DNA of 64,000 nucleotides, taken from NCBI RefSeq assembly GCF_009915765.1, contig NZ_JAABLQ010000002.1:248001-312000 (forward strand). The letters are read 5' to 3'. This stretch comes from Pannonibacter sp. XCT-53. GTDB lineage: Bacteria; Pseudomonadota; Alphaproteobacteria; Rhizobiales; Stappiaceae. The position numbers were made by a program, and so were the translations under genes. Within the stretch, counting starts at the first letter, position 1, and each line of letters opens with the position of its first letter. Positions 1-9,334 of the stretch are shown one piece after another. The notes under the pieces are model-generated. The model was not told where the DNA came from, did no database searches, and was given only the letters and a program-made list of their open reading frames with translations.

Positions 1-214
1 GGGTGTCGCGGTAGACGAGGGCGGCCGCGCCTGCCTTCTGGATCACCGGCACCAGCCTGGCCGCCGTTTCCTGCAGGTCGCGGCTGGTGGCGTCCGGCTG
101 GTAGATGAGCACGCAGGCCACATCTCCGCCGCCGAGGGCCTCATCGAGGCGGGGCAGGAATTCGGCGACGTCGAGGGTGGGCGGAGTGACAAGGTAAAGG
201 CGCGGGCGATTCAC
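1..214 (-). CDS. thiE: Thiamine-phosphate synthase, N-terminal part (cut by window edge)
   Basis: Only the first ~71 codons are present; the gene runs off the left edge. From a GTG at 214 it reads VNRPRLYLVTPP..., then a stretch with DVACVLIYQPD. This resembles the first beta-strands of the ThiE TIM barrel found downstream of fba in many Hyphomicrobiales. ThiE joins HMP-diphosphate to thiazole phosphate to give thiamine phosphate in the cytoplasm. It lies on the same strand as fba, but a terminator and a repeat separate them, so it probably has its own promoter. The catalytic residues lie outside the window. The family call rests on a short N-terminus plus synteny, and no ATG fits the frame. 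Confidence 0.6.
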   Translation of the reverse strand, partial: MNRPRLYLVTPPTLDVAEFLPRLDEALGGGDVACVLIYQPDATSRDLQETAARLVPVIQKAGAAALVYRDT

Positions 215-392
215 GGCGGCATCCGTCGGTTGGCACCCGTCGTCGGGGCGCGTGGAACATACCTATGTCCCTAAAGACGGCAAAAGCACGACGCAAGCGC
301 GGGTTCTGCGTTTGAACCGGATGGCGGCCGAAAAGCGTCTGCAAGGATCCGTCTGCGCATTGCAACTGGTGGTCCACCGCAGAACGTTCAGC

Positions 393-442
393 CGTCATTC
401 CGGATCTGCGGTTCGCTCGCGCTCACCTTGTCCGGAATGACG
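393..442. repeat. Short copy of the palindromic intergenic repeat
   Basis: This 50-bp element has perfect 12-bp terminal inverted repeats, CGTCATTCCGGA and TCCGGAATGACG. The core reads TCTGCGGTTCGCT...GCTCACCTTG. It matches the 3' module of the longer copies near 2010, 27300 and 36312. It is the only notable content, apart from the fba terminator, of the gene-free stretch 215-527. Confidence 0.85.
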
Positions 443-461
443 ACAGAGTGGCTGCAGTGCC

Positions 462-498
462 ATCGAAAACGAAAAGGCCGGAGCACTGCTCCGGCCTT
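462..498 (-). terminator. Rho-independent terminator of fba
   Basis: AAGGCCGGAG (474-483) pairs with CTCCGGCCTT (489-498) around a 5-nt loop. On the minus strand it is followed by TTTTCGTTTTC. It sits about 30 bp past the fba stop codon. Confidence 0.85.
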
Positions 499-527
499 CA
501 TGACTGTGTGACGTCCGCGCTGACCGC

Positions 528-1595
528 TTACGCGATCTTGGCGTCGAGCGCGCCGCTCTTGTAGCGGGCGGCCATTTCCGAGAGGGTCAGGACCTTCTTG
601 ATCTTGGAAGCCTGGCCGGCGGTGTTGAAGGCCTCGAGGCGCAGCTTGCACAGCTTGGTCATGGCATCGCGGGCCGGCTTCAGATACTTGCGCGGATCGA
701 ACTCGCCCGGGTTCTCGGCCAGGATCTTGCGGATCTGGCCGGTCATCGCCATACGGTTGTCGGTGTCGATGTTGATCTTGCGCACGCCGTTCTTGATGCC
801 GCGCTGGATTTCCTCGATCGGCACGCCCCAGGTCTGGGGCATCTTGCCGCCGTACTGGTTAATGATGTCCTGCAGGTCCTGCGGCACCGAGGAGGAACCG
901 TGCATGACCAGGTGGGTGTCCGGCAGGCGGCGGTGGATTTCCTCGATCACATGCATGGCAAGGATCGCGCCGTCCGGCTTGCGGGTGAACTTGTAGGCGC
1001 CGTGGCTGGTGCCCATGGCGATGGCCAGCGCGTCCACCTTGGTCTCGCGCACGAACTTCACCGCCTCGTCCGGGTCCGTGAGCAGCTGGTCGTGGCTCAG
1101 CTGGCCCTCGGCGCCGTGGCCGTCCTCGGCCTCGCCCTGGCCGCTCTCGAGGCTGCCCAGCACGCCGAGTTCGCCTTCCACGGAAATGCCGCCGAGATGC
1201 GCCATCTCGGTGACGGTCCTGGTCACGCCGACATTGTAGGCCCAGTCGGCCGGGGTCTTGCCGTCGGCCTTCAGCGAGCCGTCCATCATCACCGAGGTGA
1301 AGCCGGCCTGGATCGCGGTCATGCAGGTCGCCGGCTCGTTGCCGTGGTCGAGGTGCACGCAGACCGGGATATGCGGGTAGATCTCGGTGACGGCATCCAT
1401 CATGTGCTTCAGCATCACGTCATGGGCGTAGGAGCGGGCGCCGCGCGAGGCCTGGATGATGACCGGCGAGTCCGTCGCATCCGCCGCTTCCATGATGGAA
1501 AGGGCCTGTTCCATGTTATTGATGTTGAAGGCCGGTACACCATAGTCATGCTCGGCCGCATGATCGAGCAGCTGGCGAAGCGTAATACGTGCCAT
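528..1595 (-). CDS. fba: Class II fructose-bisphosphate aldolase
   Basis: 355 aa. It cleaves fructose-1,6-bisphosphate to DHAP and glyceraldehyde-3-phosphate, and may also act on sedoheptulose-1,7-bisphosphate, as the long Calvin-type class II enzymes do. Visible signatures are the zinc-binding HLDHGN segment near residue 80, a [12 protein letters not shown] block, and the C-terminal [12 protein letters not shown] phosphate-binding region. The ATG at 1595 begins [13 protein letters not shown], the usual start of this subfamily, with GGGAG upstream. A longer frame runs to 1733 but has no family similarity. It is the fourth enzyme gene of the tkt-gap-pgk-fba series, with its own terminator and a repeat-filled upstream gap. 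Confidence 0.97.
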   Translation of the reverse strand: MARITLRQLLDHAAEHDYGVPAFNINNMEQALSIMEAADATDSPVIIQASRGARSYAHDVMLKHMMDAVTEIYPHIPVCVHLDHGNEPATCMTAIQAGFTSVMMDGSLKADGKTPADWAYNVGVTRTVTEMAHLGGISVEGELGVLGSLESGQGEAEDGHGAEGQLSHDQLLTDPDEAVKFVRETKVDALAIAMGTSHGAYKFTRKPDGAILAMHVIEEIHRRLPDTHLVMHGSSSVPQDLQDIINQYGGKMPQTWGVPIEEIQRGIKNGVRKINIDTDNRMAMTGQIRKILAENPGEFDPRKYLKPARDAMTKLCKLRLEAFNTAGQASKIKKVLTLSEMAARYKSGALDAKIA

Positions 1596-2132
1596 GAATA
1601 ACTCCCGTCGTCCGGCGACTGGCAGTTCCGGCAAGGGCCGGTCCGCCTTCACGATGTCGCTCTGCGTCAAAGCCACGGTGGTTCTAACAAAACACTCCGG
1701 ATTTGGAAGATGGGCCCCGGAGACATAAATCAATTAAAATGCTGAAACTTGAGCGATTTTTGGCAACAGATTTAATTTGATATTTGAAATATATGCGCCG
1801 GCCAAGGCGGAAAATGCAAGGCGGTCCGGCTCATTCGGGAGGCGGCTGCGCCAATGTTCCACGTCATCCCTGTCTATGAGAGCGCTGGCCAGCCGCGCGT
1901 TCGCGAGGCGCCGAGCGGGGATCCAGAGATCAGCCGCGCGACGCGCGTCACAATCGGTCAGGCGCTGCCGTATCGGGGATGGGCTCGCTTTCGCTCGCAC
2001 TGATGCGCTGGATTCCGGATCTGCGGTTCGCTAACGCTCACCTTGTCCGGAATGACGGCACCTGCCTGAAGCGCTGCCCCCCCAAAAAAAACAAAGAGGC
2101 GGCCCGATGGACCGCCTCTCCAGAATTCCCGC
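1596..2132. repeat. Gene-free gap with a composite palindromic repeat (about 1864-2057)
   Basis: The 537-bp space between fba and pgk has no credible gene. From about 1864 (GTCATCCCTG) to 2057 (TCCGGAATGACG) it holds a long copy of the intergenic repeat family. A 5' module contains GGGATCCAGAGATCAG and CGCGCGACGCGC. A middle block reads GGCTCGCTTTCGCTCGC. The 3' module is nearly identical to the copy at 393-442. The left part is AT-rich (1725-1800) and may carry the fba promoter, but I see no clear -35/-10 pair. Confidence 0.75.
2084..2119 (-). terminator. Rho-independent terminator of pgk
   Basis: GAGGCGG (2096-2102) pairs with CCGCCTC (2112-2118). On the minus strand a run of T's follows, seen as an A-rich tract at 2084-2095 on the plus strand. 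It lies just past the pgk stop. Confidence 0.88.
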
Positions 2133-3326
2133 TCAGGCGCCGAGTGCCTTGACGCCCGGCAGCTCCTTGCCTTCCAGCCACTCGAGGAAGGCGCCGCCTG
2201 CCGTCGAGACATAGGAGAAATCGCCTGCTGCCCCGGCGTGGTTCAGCGCTGCGACCGTGTCGCCGCCACCGGCGACGGACAGCAGCTTGCCGTCCTTGGT
2301 GCGGGCGGCGGCGTGCCGGGCGGCGGCAACCGTGGCGCGGTCGAAGGGCTCGATCTCGAACGCGCCGAGCGGGCCGTTCCAGACCAGTGTGGCGGCACCA
2401 TCGATCCTGGTCTTGACCGTCTCGATGGAGGCGGCCCCCACGTCCAGCATCATTGCATCCGCCGGGATCGCGTCGAGGCCGACGGTCTCGTTGGCCGCGC
2501 CGGCCTTGAACTCGCGGGCAACGACCGCATCCACCGGCAGCACGATCTCGCAGCCAGCCTTCTCGGCGGCGGCCATGATCTTGCGCGCGGTGTCGGCCAG
2601 GTCATGCTCGCACAGCGACTTGCCGACATTGACGCCCTTGGCGGCGAGGAAGGTGTTGGCCATGCCGCCGCCGATGACGAGCAGGTCGACCTTGCCGACG
2701 AGGTTTTCGAGCAGGTCGATCTTGGAGGAAACCTTGGCACCGCCGACGACCGCCAGAACCGGGCGCTTGGGCTGGCCAAGTGCGGCACCGAGCGCGGTCA
2801 GTTCGGCCTGCATCGAGCGACCCGCATAGGCGGGCAGGTGATGGGCGAGGCCCTCGGTCGAGGCATGGGCGCGGTGGGCTGCCGAGAAGGCATCGTTCAC
2901 GTAGATGTCGCCGTTCTCCGCCAGGGCCTTGACGAAGTCGGCGCCGTTCTTCTCTTCCGCCTTGTGGAAGCGGGTGTTTTCCAGCAGCAGGATGTCGCCG
3001 TTGCCGAGCTTGGCGACGGCGTCAGCAGCAGCGGCGCCGATGCAGTCGCTGGCGAAGGCGACCGGGCGGCCGACGACAGCGGCGACGGCCGGGGCAACCG
3101 GCGCAAGGCTCATGTCGGCCACGACCTCGCCGTTCGGGCGGCCGAAATGGGCGAGCAGGATCACCTTGGCGCCAAGGCCCGACAGGTCGCGGATGGTCGG
3201 GGCAACGGCACGGATGCGCGTGTCATCGGTGATCTTGCCATCCTTCATCGGGACGTTGAGGTCAACACGGACGAGGACGCGCTTGCCGGCGGGATCCTTG
3301 ATGTCGTCGATGGTCTTGAAGGACAT
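2133..3326 (-). CDS. pgk: Phosphoglycerate kinase
   Basis: 397 aa, the normal length. It transfers phosphate between 1,3-bisphosphoglycerate and ADP. The N-terminal signature [14 protein letters not shown], the substrate-binding HFGRPNG segment and the C-terminal nucleotide-binding GGGDTV loop are all readable. The ATG at 3326 has an ideal AAAGGAG ribosome site seven bases upstream; the open frame extends further without similarity. Terminators on both sides (after gap and after pgk) suggest that gap and pgk can be transcribed separately even though they are adjacent and co-directional. Confidence 0.98.
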   Translation of the reverse strand: MSFKTIDDIKDPAGKRVLVRVDLNVPMKDGKITDDTRIRAVAPTIRDLSGLGAKVILLAHFGRPNGEVVADMSLAPVAPAVAAVVGRPVAFASDCIGAAAADAVAKLGNGDILLLENTRFHKAEEKNGADFVKALAENGDIYVNDAFSAAHRAHASTEGLAHHLPAYAGRSMQAELTALGAALGQPKRPVLAVVGGAKVSSKIDLLENLVGKVDLLVIGGGMANTFLAAKGVNVGKSLCEHDLADTARKIMAAAEKAGCEIVLPVDAVVAREFKAGAANETVGLDAIPADAMMLDVGAASIETVKTRIDGAATLVWNGPLGAFEIEPFDRATVAAARHAAARTKDGKLLSVAGGGDTVAALNHAGAAGDFSYVSTAGGAFLEWLEGKELPGVKALGA

Positions 3327-3443
3327 GGAATAACTCCTTTGGGAGGGGCACTCAGGGCCGGGAGGGACTGGAGGCAACGGCAAGCCGGGTGCCGATCCAC
3401 GACACCGCAGCAGGCGTTCGGGCATGGCCTGTCCCCGCATAGC

Positions 3444-3480
3444 GAAAAAAGAGGGCGGGCGCCGCAGCCGGCACCCGCCC
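3444..3480 (-). terminator. Rho-independent terminator of gap
   Basis: A GC-rich 12-bp stem (3453-3464 with 3469-3480) is followed on the minus strand by CTCTTTTTTCG. It stands between gap and pgk, so pgk needs its own promoter or readthrough. Confidence 0.88.
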
Positions 3481-3517
3481 TTGCATCACATCGGATGGGC
3501 CGGAACGGCCATCATCC

Positions 3518-4528
3518 TCAGATGTGCTTGGCCAGCGCCACCGCAGTGTCGGACATGCGGTTGGAGAAGCCCCACTCGTTGTCGTACCAGCTCATGACGC
3601 GCACCAGGGTGCCGTCCATGACCTTGGTCTGGTCCATGTGGAAGATGGACGAGTGGCTGTCGTGGTTGAAGTCGATGGAGACCAGCGGCTCGTCGGTGAA
3701 GCCGAGGATGCCCTTCAGGCGGCCATTGGCGGCATCGCGGATGGCGCTGTTGATCTCTTCGACCGTGGTGGCGCGCTTGGCGATGAACTTGAAGTCCACG
3801 ACCGAGACGTTCGGGGTCGGAACGCGCACGGACACGCCGTCCAGCTTGCCGTTCAGCTCCGGCAGGACGAGGCCCACGGCCTTGGCGGCACCGGTCGAGG
3901 TCGGGATCATCGACATCGCGGCAGCGCGGGCGCGGTACAGGTCCTTGTGCATGGTGTCCAGGGTCGGCTGGTCACCGGTGTAGGAGTGGATGGTGGTCAT
4001 GAAGCCCTTCTCGATGCCGATTGCGGCATTGAGGACATAGGCCACCGGGGCAAGGCAGTTGGTGGTGCAGGAGGCGTTGGACACGACCAGGTCGGCTGCG
4101 GTCAGCGCATCGTGGTTGACACCGAACACGATGGTCTTGTCGGCCCCGTTCGACGGAGCGGAGACGAGCACGCGCTTGGCGCCGGCGGCCAGATGGATCT
4201 CGGCCTTCGGCTTGTCGGTGAAGATGCCGGTGCATTCCATGGCCACGTCAACGCCGAGCTCGCCGTGCGGCAGGTCCTTCGGGTCGCGGATCGCGGTCAC
4301 CTTGATCGGCTTGCCGCCGTTGATGCGGATGCTGTCACCCTCGACAGTCACCGACGCCGGGAACTTGCCGTGAACCGAGTCATGACGCAGCAGGTGCGCA
4401 TTGGTCTCAACCGGGCCCAGGTCATTGATGTGCACCACCTCGATGTCGGTCCGGCCGGACTCGACGATCGCGCGGAGCACGTTGCGGCCGATGCGGCCAA
4501 AACCATTGATAGAAACCTTCGTCACCAT
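3518..4528 (-). CDS. gap: Type I glyceraldehyde-3-phosphate dehydrogenase
   Basis: 336 aa. It oxidises glyceraldehyde-3-phosphate with NAD(P)+ and phosphate. The N-terminal Rossmann fingerprint NGFGRIGRN, the active-site [12 protein letters not shown] with its catalytic Cys, and the [12 protein letters not shown] tail are all present. The ATG at 4528 follows GGGGAG, and [11 protein letters not shown] is the standard beginning; the longer reading frame to 4633 is non-conserved. It lies between tkt and pgk on the same strand, an arrangement common in alphaproteobacteria. A small stem (GCCCGC/GCGGGC near 4650-4667) separates it from tkt but lacks a T-run. Confidence 0.98.
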   Translation of the reverse strand: MVTKVSINGFGRIGRNVLRAIVESGRTDIEVVHINDLGPVETNAHLLRHDSVHGKFPASVTVEGDSIRINGGKPIKVTAIRDPKDLPHGELGVDVAMECTGIFTDKPKAEIHLAAGAKRVLVSAPSNGADKTIVFGVNHDALTAADLVVSNASCTTNCLAPVAYVLNAAIGIEKGFMTTIHSYTGDQPTLDTMHKDLYRARAAAMSMIPTSTGAAKAVGLVLPELNGKLDGVSVRVPTPNVSVVDFKFIAKRATTVEEINSAIRDAANGRLKGILGFTDEPLVSIDFNHDSHSSIFHMDQTKVMDGTLVRVMSWYDNEWGFSNRMSDTAVALAKHI

Positions 4529-4695
4529 GAGACACTCCCCGAGCATGCGTGGCGCCACCGTTGCGTGCGCCCGTGCGCCGGTCCCGCGATCGGGTGATGC
4601 GGTTCCGGCCGTCCGTGGGATGGAGGGCTCCATCCCGTCATGAGGGACGCGCCCGCGATCCTGCGGGCACGCCTGTCATCCTGTGAGCCGGCCGG

Positions 4696-6681
4696 TCAGG
4701 CCAGGCGCTTCTTCGCAGCCGCAACCACGGCATCGGCGGTGATGCCGAAGTGGGCGTAAAGCTCCTTGTACGGGCCGGAGGCACCGAAGCCGCTCATGCC
4801 GATGAACACGCCATCGGTGCCGATGAAGCGGTCCCAGCCCATGCGGATGCCGGTCTCGACCGCAATCCGGACCTTCGAGGTGCCGATCACGTCGGCCTGG
4901 TAGTCGGCCGACTGGGCCTCGAACAGCTCGAAGCACGGCACGGACACGACGCGGGCGGAAACGCCCTCGGCTTCCAGCTTGGCGCGGGCGTCCATCGCGA
5001 TCTCGACTTCCGAGCCGGAGGCGAAGATCGTGACGTCTGCGGTCTCGTCCGTGTCGGCGAGCACGTAGGCACCGCGGGCACAGAGGTTTTCCTCGACATA
5101 GGTCTTGCGCTGGGCCGCCAGACCCTGACGGGTCAGGGCCAGAACCGACGGGGTCTTCTTCGCGCCGAGGGCCAGCTGCCAGCACTCCAGCGTCTCGGTC
5201 ACGTCGGCCGGACGGAAGAAGTGAAGGTTCGGGATGGCGCGCAGCGAGGCGTAGTGCTCGACCGGCTGATGCGTCGGCCCATCTTCGCCAAGGCCGATGG
5301 AGTCATGCGTCATGACGTGGATGACGCGCTGTTCCATCAGGGCCGCGAGGCGCAGCGACGGGCGGCAGTAGTCGGCGAACACCAGGAAGGTGCCGGAGTA
5401 GGGGATCATGCCGCCATGCAGCGCCATGCCGTTCATCGCGGCGGCCATGCCGTGTTCGCGGATGCCCCAGTGGATGTAGCGGCCGGAGAAATCATCCGGG
5501 GTGACCGGCTTGGTCTGGGCCGTCTTGGTGTTGTTGGACCCGGTCAGGTCGGCCGAGCCGCCGATGGTCTCCGGCACCACCTCGTTGATGACGTTCAGCA
5601 CGTGCTCGGAGGCCTGACGGGTCGCCAGTGTCGGGCGCTCCTCGGCGAGCTTCTGCTTGTAGGCAGCCAGCGCCGGCTTCAGGGCCGCCGGCAGGTCACC
5701 GCGGTTGCGGCGCTCGAACTCGGCGCGGGTCTCGGCGTCAGCCGCGGCAAAGCGCTTTTCCCAGTCCTTGTGGGCATGGGCGGAGCGCAGGCCGGCGATG
5801 CGCCAGGCGTCAAGGACGTCGCTCGGGATCTCGAACGGCTCGTGCGGCCAGTTCAGGGCCTTGCGCGTGGCTGCGATCTCGTCGGCGCCGAGCGGCGAAC
5901 CGTGCACCTTGGCGGTGCCGGCCTTGGTCGGCGAGCCGAACCCGATCACGGTCTTGGCGGCGATCAGGGTCGGGCGCTCGCTCTCCTGCGCCTTGCGGAA
6001 GGCAGCGGCGAGGGCGACCGGGTCATGGCCGTCAACGCGGATGGTGTTCCACTGCGAGGCCTCGAAGCGGGCGATCTGGTCGGTGGAATCGGTCACATCG
6101 ATCTTGCCGTCGATGGAGATGCCGTTGTCGTCCCAGATCACGATCAGCTTGTTCAGCTTCAGGTGACCGGCCAGCGTCAGGGCTTCCTGGCTGATGCCTT
6201 CCATCAGGCAGCCGTCACCGGCGAGGACGTAGGTGTAATGGTCGACCAGCGCCTCACCGAAGCGGGCAGCCTGCAGCTTTTCGGCAATGGCCATGCCGAC
6301 GGCATTGGCCAGACCCTGGCCGAGGGGGCCGGTGGTCGTCTCGATGCCGGCACCGTGGCCGAATTCGGGGTGACCGGCGGTGCGGGCACCGATCTGGCGG
6401 AAATTCTTGAGCTGGTCGAGGGAGAAGTCCTCGTAGCCGAGCAGGTAGAGCACCGAATACAGCAGCATCGAGCCGTGACCGGCCGACAGGACGAAGCGGT
6501 CGCGGTCGGCCCAGTGCGGGGCGGTCGGGTCGAACTTCAGCACCTGGGTGAACAGCACCGTGGCGATGTCGGCTGCACCCATCGGCAGGCCCGGGTGGCC
6601 AGACTTGGCCTTTTCCACCGCATCCATGGCAAGGAAACGGATCGCGTTGGCCATCCGGTGGTGCTTATCGAGATCGGTCAT
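4696..6681 (-). CDS. tkt: Transketolase
   Basis: 661 aa, typical of bacterial transketolases. It moves two-carbon units between sugar phosphates using thiamine diphosphate. The TPP-binding stretch [10 protein letters not shown]...WDDN lies in the N-terminal third and the pyrimidine-domain [12 protein letters not shown] in the second half. Two in-frame ATGs lie six bases apart (6687 and 6681). The second is chosen because a GGGA sits five bases upstream of it, while the first has no spacing. It heads the tkt-gap-pgk-fba series. The nearly 700-bp gap upstream presumably holds its promoter. Confidence 0.97.
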   Translation of the reverse strand: MTDLDKHHRMANAIRFLAMDAVEKAKSGHPGLPMGAADIATVLFTQVLKFDPTAPHWADRDRFVLSAGHGSMLLYSVLYLLGYEDFSLDQLKNFRQIGARTAGHPEFGHGAGIETTTGPLGQGLANAVGMAIAEKLQAARFGEALVDHYTYVLAGDGCLMEGISQEALTLAGHLKLNKLIVIWDDNGISIDGKIDVTDSTDQIARFEASQWNTIRVDGHDPVALAAAFRKAQESERPTLIAAKTVIGFGSPTKAGTAKVHGSPLGADEIAATRKALNWPHEPFEIPSDVLDAWRIAGLRSAHAHKDWEKRFAAADAETRAEFERRNRGDLPAALKPALAAYKQKLAEERPTLATRQASEHVLNVINEVVPETIGGSADLTGSNNTKTAQTKPVTPDDFSGRYIHWGIREHGMAAAMNGMALHGGMIPYSGTFLVFADYCRPSLRLAALMEQRVIHVMTHDSIGLGEDGPTHQPVEHYASLRAIPNLHFFRPADVTETLECWQLALGAKKTPSVLALTRQGLAAQRKTYVEENLCARGAYVLADTDETADVTIFASGSEVEIAMDARAKLEAEGVSARVVSVPCFELFEAQSADYQADVIGTSKVRIAVETGIRMGWDRFIGTDGVFIGMSGFGASGPYKELYAHFGITADAVVAAAKKRLA

Positions 6682-7372
6682 GTTCATCCCGTTGCTGGCA
6701 GCGGCGGCGGGCGCCGGCTTGAGAGGTTCGCATCCTGTCCGGCCCCCGGTGCGCGACGCGCCGCGCGCCGCCATGGGCCGGTCCGGGAGGACCACTCACG
6801 CCTGGCGGGCTGACATGTCCCGGGCAGCCTCGGGGAGGCCGGTCGAGGGCGCCCGACAAATAACAGGAACCTTGGTCGTGTCAACAAAGGCCGCGCGTGG
6901 CTGCCCCAGGGGCAAGGGCGGGGGAGAACCGGGGCTCCCGCACGTCTGTGCCATTGACGGCAGAATCACGCCTTGCGTAATGTGACAGGTGCGGCATGGA
7001 GGCATTTCAAAACCGTTAAGTTCGTTCATGACCTTATTGCGGTGCGCTCGCAGTTTGCTTTAGTTTTTGCGCGCACGCTGGCACATGGCCATCGTGTCCT
7101 GCATGAGGCTGCGACGGGATCGACGTCCGTCCGGCCCGGGTGCATCGGATGTCAGCGGTCGAACCGGTGTGGTCCGCATGAGCGGACCGGAGCGCAGTTC
7201 CTTCCGTATCGATCGTGTTGGTGGCGGTGAGTTCGCCCGAGGCACAGGGAACCCGATCCGACGCTTTCGCTGGCGGGGCCATGCGGGGGCAGTCGGGTCG
7301 CAAGGCTGGTTTCGGTACGACGGGCAGACCTGGCCTGCCGTGGCCGCCCTGCGGTGAAGGTGGATGTAGGCG
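6682..7372. other. Gene-free divergent control region between tkt and the DUF4164 gene
   Basis: This 691-bp stretch separates tkt (minus) from the zapA-linked genes (plus). Short open frames in it (for example 7067-7357) are rich in Arg/Gly/Ser, lack ribosome sites and look like noncoding GC-rich DNA. The least GC-rich part (about 6965-7075) is the likeliest place for promoters. I could not fix a -35/-10 pair, and I see no copy of the dispersed repeat here. Confidence 0.5.
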
Positions 7373-7669
7373 ATGGCGGATTACGGCTCGGGACAGAGCC
7401 AGTCACTGGAAGCGGCCCTGGCTCGCCTGTCGACGGCTCTCGTGCATCTTGAGTCGGCGGTCGGGCGCAGGCTGGACAGTGACCGTTCGCTGAATGCCCT
7501 GCAGGAAGACATCCAGCGTCTTGGCGAGGATCGCTCCGAACTGGCGGCGGCGCTCGACCGCGCCGAGGGGCGCGCCAACGGACTGGAGGAGGCCAACCGC
7601 GACGTGTCGCGCCGGCTGGTCTCGGCGATGGAGTCGATCCGCTCCGTCCTTGAAGCGCACGGAGGCTGA
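7373..7669 (+). CDS. DUF4164 family coiled-coil protein
   Basis: 98 aa, acidic and almost wholly helical. Heptad-like patterns (LEAALARLSTALVHLESAV, then LQEDIQRLGEDRSEL) predict a coiled coil, with no signal peptide or membrane segment. It matches the small DUF4164 proteins encoded just upstream of zapA in Hyphomicrobiales. The family's function is not established. Its place 10 bp before zapA, on the same strand and probably in the same operon, suggests a role with the FtsZ-associated protein ZapA (inference). The ATG at 7373 has only a weak AGGTGG-like site upstream. Confidence 0.8.
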   Translation: MADYGSGQSQSLEAALARLSTALVHLESAVGRRLDSDRSLNALQEDIQRLGEDRSELAAALDRAEGRANGLEEANRDVSRRLVSAMESIRSVLEAHGG

Positions 7670-7679
7670 GGGGCGGGCG

Positions 7680-8051
7680 ATGGCGCAGATATCGGTCACG
7701 ATCAACGGTCGCGCCTTCCGGATGGCCTGCGACGATGGCGAGGAAGAGCGCCTGATCGGCCTGGCCAAGCGGTTCGACGGCTGCATCGAGGACCTCAGGC
7801 GCAGTTTCGGCGAGATCGGCGACCAGCGGCTGACGGTGATGGCCGGCATCATGGTCGTCGACGAACTGACCGAGCTGGAGAAGCGCATCCGTGTTCTCGA
7901 GCAGGAGGTTGCCTCGGCCCGCGACGCGCGCATGGCTGCCCTCGAGCACCTCAACCGCAGCGAGGCCAGCGTGGTGGCGCGGATCGACGAGGCGGCGCGG
8001 CGGATCGAACAGCTCGCCGACGGGCTGACGCGCAGCCTGCGCGAGGATTGA
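7680..8051 (+). CDS. zapA: Cell division protein ZapA
   Basis: 123 aa. The N-terminal globular part reads MAQISVTINGRAFRMACDDG and is followed by LIGLAKRFDG, the usual ZapA start. A long C-terminal helix (LEKRIRVLEQEV... to the end) would form the dimer and tetramer coiled coil. ZapA bundles FtsZ filaments at the division site. The ATG at 7680 lies 10 bp after the DUF4164 stop, behind GAGGGGCGGG. The order zapA, 6S RNA, 5-formyl-THF cyclo-ligase is the same as in enterobacteria, which supports the calls for all three. Confidence 0.93.
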   Translation: MAQISVTINGRAFRMACDDGEEERLIGLAKRFDGCIEDLRRSFGEIGDQRLTVMAGIMVVDELTELEKRIRVLEQEVASARDARMAALEHLNRSEASVVARIDEAARRIEQLADGLTRSLRED

Positions 8052-8288
8052 GACACGCGCGATTTCGGGCGCGGATCCCCGACCACGCCCATGTCCGGGC
8101 GCAGTCCCGGTACGGTCTGTCGCCTGATCCTGTCCCGCCCCCCTGTCTCGCCCCCTGTCCCGCCCCGTGTCTTGATCCCTGTCTCGCAGCCGGTGTCAGG
8201 CACGGGCCCGGACAGGGCGCGCCCTTGCAAAGCGTGCGGACGAGACGCCGCGCCACTGGCAAAGCTTCGCTGAGGGCGCTATATCTGT
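8052..8288. repeat. Pyrimidine-rich short tandem repeats between zapA and 6S RNA
   Basis: The core (about 8129-8190) is three to five imperfect 12-13-bp units of the type CCTGTCCCGCCCC or CCTGTCTCGCCCC on the plus strand. No gene is supported here. The right end carries the 6S RNA promoter. Confidence 0.6.
8257..8285 (+). promoter_or_regulatory. Sigma-70-type promoter of 6S RNA
   Basis: TGGCAA (8257-8262) and TATATC (8280-8285) are exactly 17 bp apart. Transcription is expected to begin about 8291-8292, where the closing stem of the 6S RNA starts. Confidence 0.7.
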
Positions 8289-8290
8289 GA

Positions 8291-8448
8291 TGCGTGGCTG
8301 CGCTTCCCGTCAGGAAACATATCCCCGGGGCCTTACGCATTTCCTAGGGAGCTGTCCCTGTTTGGACCCGTGGGTCCGAGCACACGGCGCCCACCTACTC
8401 TGTAGGTTTCCCGGGATTGCGAATTCCAACGGTCGTTGTGGCTACGCA
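8291..8448 (+). ncRNA. ssrS: 6S RNA (regulator of RNA polymerase)
   Basis: About 158 nt, the usual 6S length. TGCGTGGC (8291-8298) pairs with GCTACGCA (8441-8448) to close the long rod. CCCCGGGG near the left and TTTCCCGGGATT near the right have the shape of the rod flanking the open-promoter-like central bubble. It lies between zapA and 5-formyl-THF cyclo-ligase, the classic ssrS locus, and has a well-spaced promoter. Established role: it binds sigma-70 RNA polymerase holoenzyme by mimicking an open promoter. A pyrimidine-rich tail follows. A reading frame across it has no protein similarity. Confidence 0.9.
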
Positions 8449-8695
8449 CTTTCCAGTTTCGTCCTCTCTCCTGCCTGTACCGGTGAGGCTGTACCGGTGT
8501 GGCCGTATCTGGCGGTCCTCCGTCCGGCTTGTTGCTGTCGAGCGCGTCTCGGTCGACGCAAGGAGATCGTCCTCCGTCACCGGGTGGATGGACACGAGCC
8601 GTCCGGGCGGTCACTGTTCCGGTGGCCGTTGCTGTTCCGGTGGCCATGGCATCGTCCGTCCACGTGTGCGGGCGGGCGGCATCGCAGGAGACCCC

Positions 8696-9334
8696 GTGAG
8701 CGACATCCCCAATCCCGACTTGGGCACAGACGCTGGTGCAGAGGCTGACGCCGACATCGGCGCGCGCAAGGCTGCCGTCCGCAAGCAGGCCCTGGCCCGG
8801 CGCGCGGCCCTTCCGCTGCCCGAGCGGATCGAAGCCTCCCTGATGCTCGCCGAAGCCGCCGGTCTTCTGGGGCTGCCCGGTGGCGCGACCGTGGCCGGGT
8901 TCTGGCCGATCCGGGACGAGATCGATCCCCGTCCGCTGCTGTTCCGGCTGGGCGAGCTGGGGCATCCGCTCTGTCTGCCGGTGGTCGTCGGCCCGCGGCT
9001 GGTCTTCCGGCGGCTGACCCGCGAGACGCAATTGGTCCGCGCGGGCTTCGGCACCGTCGTGCCGGACGATCGTGCGCCGGAACTGACGCCCGACGTGCTG
9101 CTGATGCCGCTGTCGGCCTATGATGACCGGGGCTGGCGGCTCGGCTATGGCCGTGGCTACTACGACACCGCGATTGCCGATCTCATGGCGGTCGGGCATC
9201 CTGTCCGCCGGATCGGTCTTGCCTTTTCGGTGCAACAGGTTGATCACGTCCCGACTGAACCGCACGACCAGCCGCTCGAGGCCATCCTGACGGAGCAGGG
9301 CCTGACCTGGTTCAACAAGCGCGAGGGCGCATGA
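8696..9334 (+). CDS. 5-formyltetrahydrofolate cyclo-ligase
   Basis: 212 aa. It converts 5-formyl-THF to 5,10-methenyl-THF using ATP (folate one-carbon metabolism). The N-terminal ARKAAVRKQALARRAAL helix and the diagnostic GYGRGYYDTAI motif near the C-terminus are clear. No ATG is suitable: the GTG at 8696 has AGGAG seven bases upstream and starts VSDIPNPD, so translation from GTG is the best reading. The ten or so extra N-terminal residues before the conserved helix are unremarkable. The stop overlaps the next gene by four bases (ATGA), implying translational coupling. It is the ygfA/fau-type gene that follows 6S RNA in many bacteria. Confidence 0.93.
   Translation: MSDIPNPDLGTDAGAEADADIGARKAAVRKQALARRAALPLPERIEASLMLAEAAGLLGLPGGATVAGFWPIRDEIDPRPLLFRLGELGHPLCLPVVVGPRLVFRRLTRETQLVRAGFGTVVPDDRAPELTPDVLLMPLSAYDDRGWRLGYGRGYYDTAIADLMAVGHPVRRIGLAFSVQQVDHVPTEPHDQPLEAILTEQGLTWFNKREGA

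Noticed and set aside
2238..3983. A 581-codon open frame on the plus strand antisense to pgk and gap
   Set aside because: High GC in third codon positions leaves long antisense frames open. It has no ribosome site or family motifs and overlaps well-identified genes.
7067..7357. A 96-codon open frame in the tkt-DUF4164 gap
   Set aside because: Arg/Gly/Ser-rich, no ribosome site, and typical of noncoding GC-rich DNA.
8287..8748. An open frame across the 6S RNA region
   Set aside because: RNA structure, promoter and synteny explain the region; the peptide has no similarity.
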